Shown here piece after piece: positions 61,988 through 64,000 of a stretch of DNA of 64,000 nucleotides. The stretch is taken from positions 124,001 to 188,000 of the forward strand of contig JANTQA010000010.1 of NCBI GenBank assembly GCA_027625915.1, given 5' to 3'. Each line of letters begins with the position of its first letter. Positions within the stretch are counted from its first letter, which is position 1. Below the pieces are notes generated by a model, which saw only the letters and a list, made by a program, of their open reading frames with translations, was not told the DNA's origin and did not search any database. The position numbers and the translations under genes are program-made. Source of the DNA: Anaeramoeba flamelloides (Eukaryota > Metamonada > Anaeramoebidae).

Positions 61988-63387
61988 AATCTGCCTTTAT
62001 TGGCTCTCTATTACAAAAATTTATGGTTTGATATAGGATATTGTAATAAAAAAATTGATGTGATAACTAAAGTAAAAAAATATTTTTTTCTGAAAAAATT
62101 CGAAAATTCAAAAAAATATTTATAAAAAATGAAGATCCAATTTCATCATACTTCGAAATAGTGGTACCTTTTGATTTTTTAGTATTTGGAAAGAAAAGTT
62201 CCAGAAAAATCAGGATAAATTTTAAAATAGAAAATAAAACTTCTAGTTTGTATTAAAAAATTCAAATTTTAATTTTTTCTATCAGAGAGACTATTGGTTT
62301 CTTCTAAAAATCACTATTTGTAATGGACTTTTGTATAATCACAAAATCTTTTTTTGGAAAGGAAATTATTTGACCGGAAATGAATTTTCGTTTAACTGGA
62401 AATGAAATTTCATTGTTAGTTTGGAATCACGGTATTAAAAATTTACACTTCATCTTCCTTTTTTCATTTTTTAAAGTCAAGAAAACTTCAAAGAACAAGA
62501 TTATATTATTTTTTTTCTATGTGTTTGGCAGGGTTAATTTTGTGTGAAATGGGCAAATGTCGAATCATAAATTCAGACCTATATATCGGGACTGAAAAAA
62601 GATTTTAGTGGTGTTTTTTTTTTACATTAGTATTTTTAATTAGTTATATCATGTATTTCACATAAAGTTTGCAGAGGTGAAAAATAATCAAAATATATCT
62701 CCTATTACGTTTTATGGTTCTACTAGAAGCCAGACAGACTTGGGAAAAAAAGATAAACAAAGTTTGAAATTGAAAACATTATTGAAAAATCTAAGATTTT
62801 AGGAAAAAAAGAAAAAATAAATAAATAAAGACAATAATCTGGGACTAAAGACAAAAATAGATTTTGTAATACTATCTTCGTCAGGGATTTTCTTGGAGAA
62901 ATCTATCATTCACAATTTGTTGAAAAAATCGAATATTTTTGATCTCCAAAATCACAACAACAATTTTGATAAAAAAGGAGATTTAAATTGTTATTGTTCA
63001 TCCGATTGAAAATAATACAATGGGTTATTATTTAAAGTTAATAGGTTTCTTCATTTTATTGATTTTACTTTTCAGTTTTCAGGTTTTCAGTAATGTTACC
63101 AATTAACAATCTTGTTGATCTTTTTTTCTTATTTCACTATTTTCACAACAATTAATTGGAATGTGTCCATAGGAAAGAAACCCAAAAGAGTTTAGTACAT
63201 TTTAACCTCAAAAAAAATTTGGGATTCATTTCTTGACTAACTCTCCTTAAAGATTAAAATTTTACACACTGTCATTGATCCGTTCTACAAACAAAACAGG
63301 TGTTTGTCTTGTGTCTGAGTAAAAATTAATCACATTTTGAGTTTTCATTTTCTTTTTATTTTCTCTTAGATTTTACAATTTTAAAAA
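61661..63387. other. Intergenic, 5' flank of uS11
   Basis: No gene seen. (AT)n at 61957-61983. Close to the uS11 ATG, TTTTATTTTCTCTTAG ends 18 bases upstream and looks like a splice acceptor, suggesting a 5'-UTR intron. Confidence 0.5.
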
Positions 63388-63850
63388 ATGAGCCGAAGAA
63401 AAAAACAACAAAAGAAACAACAAAAAGAAACTGAAGAAAAAAAAATGGGACCTTTGGTAAAAGAAGGTGAACTTGTTTTTGGTGTTGCACACATTTATGC
63501 TTCATGGAACGTAAATATTTTAAAATCACTTTCTTTCTTAAAAAAAAAATTTATTACTTTTTTATTGGAGGATTAAAATTTAATTTCCCAATCATAAATA
63601 AAGGAAACACGAATTGATCTTATCTTCTAAACGAAGTTTCAAAATTTTTGCTTTTTTTTTCTTTTTTCTTTTTTTTTTTGCTTTTTCAATTTTTTTTTTT
63701 TTTTTATTCTTTTCCTAACTTTTCCCCTTCAATTCATTTTTATGATCCCTTCAAATAAAACACCAACTTTTCATTATTTTTCAAAAACACAGGACACTTT
63801 TATCCATGTTACAGATCTTTCTGGAAGTGAAACAATTGCAAGAGTATCAG
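63388..63850 (+). CDS. RPS14: 40S ribosomal protein uS11 (RPS14), 5' exons; continues past right edge
   Basis: Exons 63388-63510 and 63793-63850 (phases 0 and 1, donors GTAAAT and GTTTGT, acceptor AACACAG). After a Lys/Gln-rich start the protein reads GPLVKEGELVFGVAHIYASW, N/DTFIHVTDLSGSETIARVSG. This is the conserved N-terminal third of uS11, which sits on the small-subunit platform and contacts mRNA near the E site. Eukaryotic uS11 is about 150 aa; about 60 are here, and the rest must lie after 64000 because no further exon is visible in the 150 nt that remain. The gene is nearly certain. Confidence 0.96.
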
Positions 63851-63861
63851 GTTTGTACTTT

Positions 63862-63895
<34 letters not shown>

Positions 63896-64000
63896 GTGGG
63901 GTGTGTGTGTAGGTAACTCAAGAATCAACTAAAATTCAACTAAACAACTTTAAAATAAATCACAATTCAAACCAAATTAAAAAAAAAACAAATTCCAAAA

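Noticed and set aside
1..64000. tRNA genes, CRISPR arrays, bacterial operons
   Set aside because: No tRNA B-box/cloverleaf, no regularly spaced repeats and no bacterial gene arrangement were seen on reading through.

Overview
The window looks like nuclear DNA of an AT-rich, intron-bearing protist. Every recognisable gene is eukaryotic: a NAK-family kinase, a SNAPc Myb subunit, proteasome Rpn3, TLDc, Rav1/DMXL, ribosomal protein uS11 and a pol III 5S rRNA gene. Coding regions are rich in Asn, Lys, Glu and Gln runs. The only large surface protein combines SBBP-like beta-propeller repeats, ephrin-receptor-like cysteine repeats and a multi-pass membrane domain. That combination is common in amoeboid protists such as Anaeramoeba. 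The organism assignment is inference; no marker sequence was compared.

Layout. 12-1330 (-): 5' part of a NAK-type kinase running off the left edge. 1331-6517: repeats and a LINE remnant. 6518-8019 (-): SNAPC4-like Myb protein, two exons. 8020-13428: repeats. 13429-18027 (+): PSMD3/Rpn3, four exons. 20399-21364 (-): TLDc protein, two exons. 21555-21900 (+): LINE remnant. 23485-24430: fold-back repeats. 25060-25462 (-): first exon of a protein with an OXR1-type GRAM-like segment. 27996-28116 (+): 5S rRNA with T-run terminator. 30186-41205 (-): Rav1/DMXL, three exons, 2911 aa. 41206-48714: dense mobile elements. 48715-59379 (+): 1754-aa SBBP/Cys-rich/membrane protein with a 5.2-kb intron. 63388-end (+): uS11, cut by the right edge.

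Introns fall into two classes. The short ones are about 130-480 nt. Three giant ones are 2.1, 2.5 and 5.2 kb, and two of these carry interspersed repeats. Phase-compatible exon joins rebuild proteins that match their families across the gaps, so many apparent single ORFs are really exons. The genes are mostly unrelated housekeeping functions: vesicle-coat kinase, snRNA transcription, proteasome, oxidative-stress TLDc, V-ATPase assembly, ribosome. No operon or pathway cluster is evident.

The most interesting non-genic content is two short inverted-repeat element families (about 197 bp x6 and about 163 bp x4), both flanked by TA. For each family the window itself holds a matching unoccupied copy of an insertion site, which is strong internal evidence of transposition. 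An 850-bp element with 140-bp inverted termini, a 1.1-kb repeat pair, two decayed non-LTR retrotransposon tails and several fold-back arrays complete the picture.
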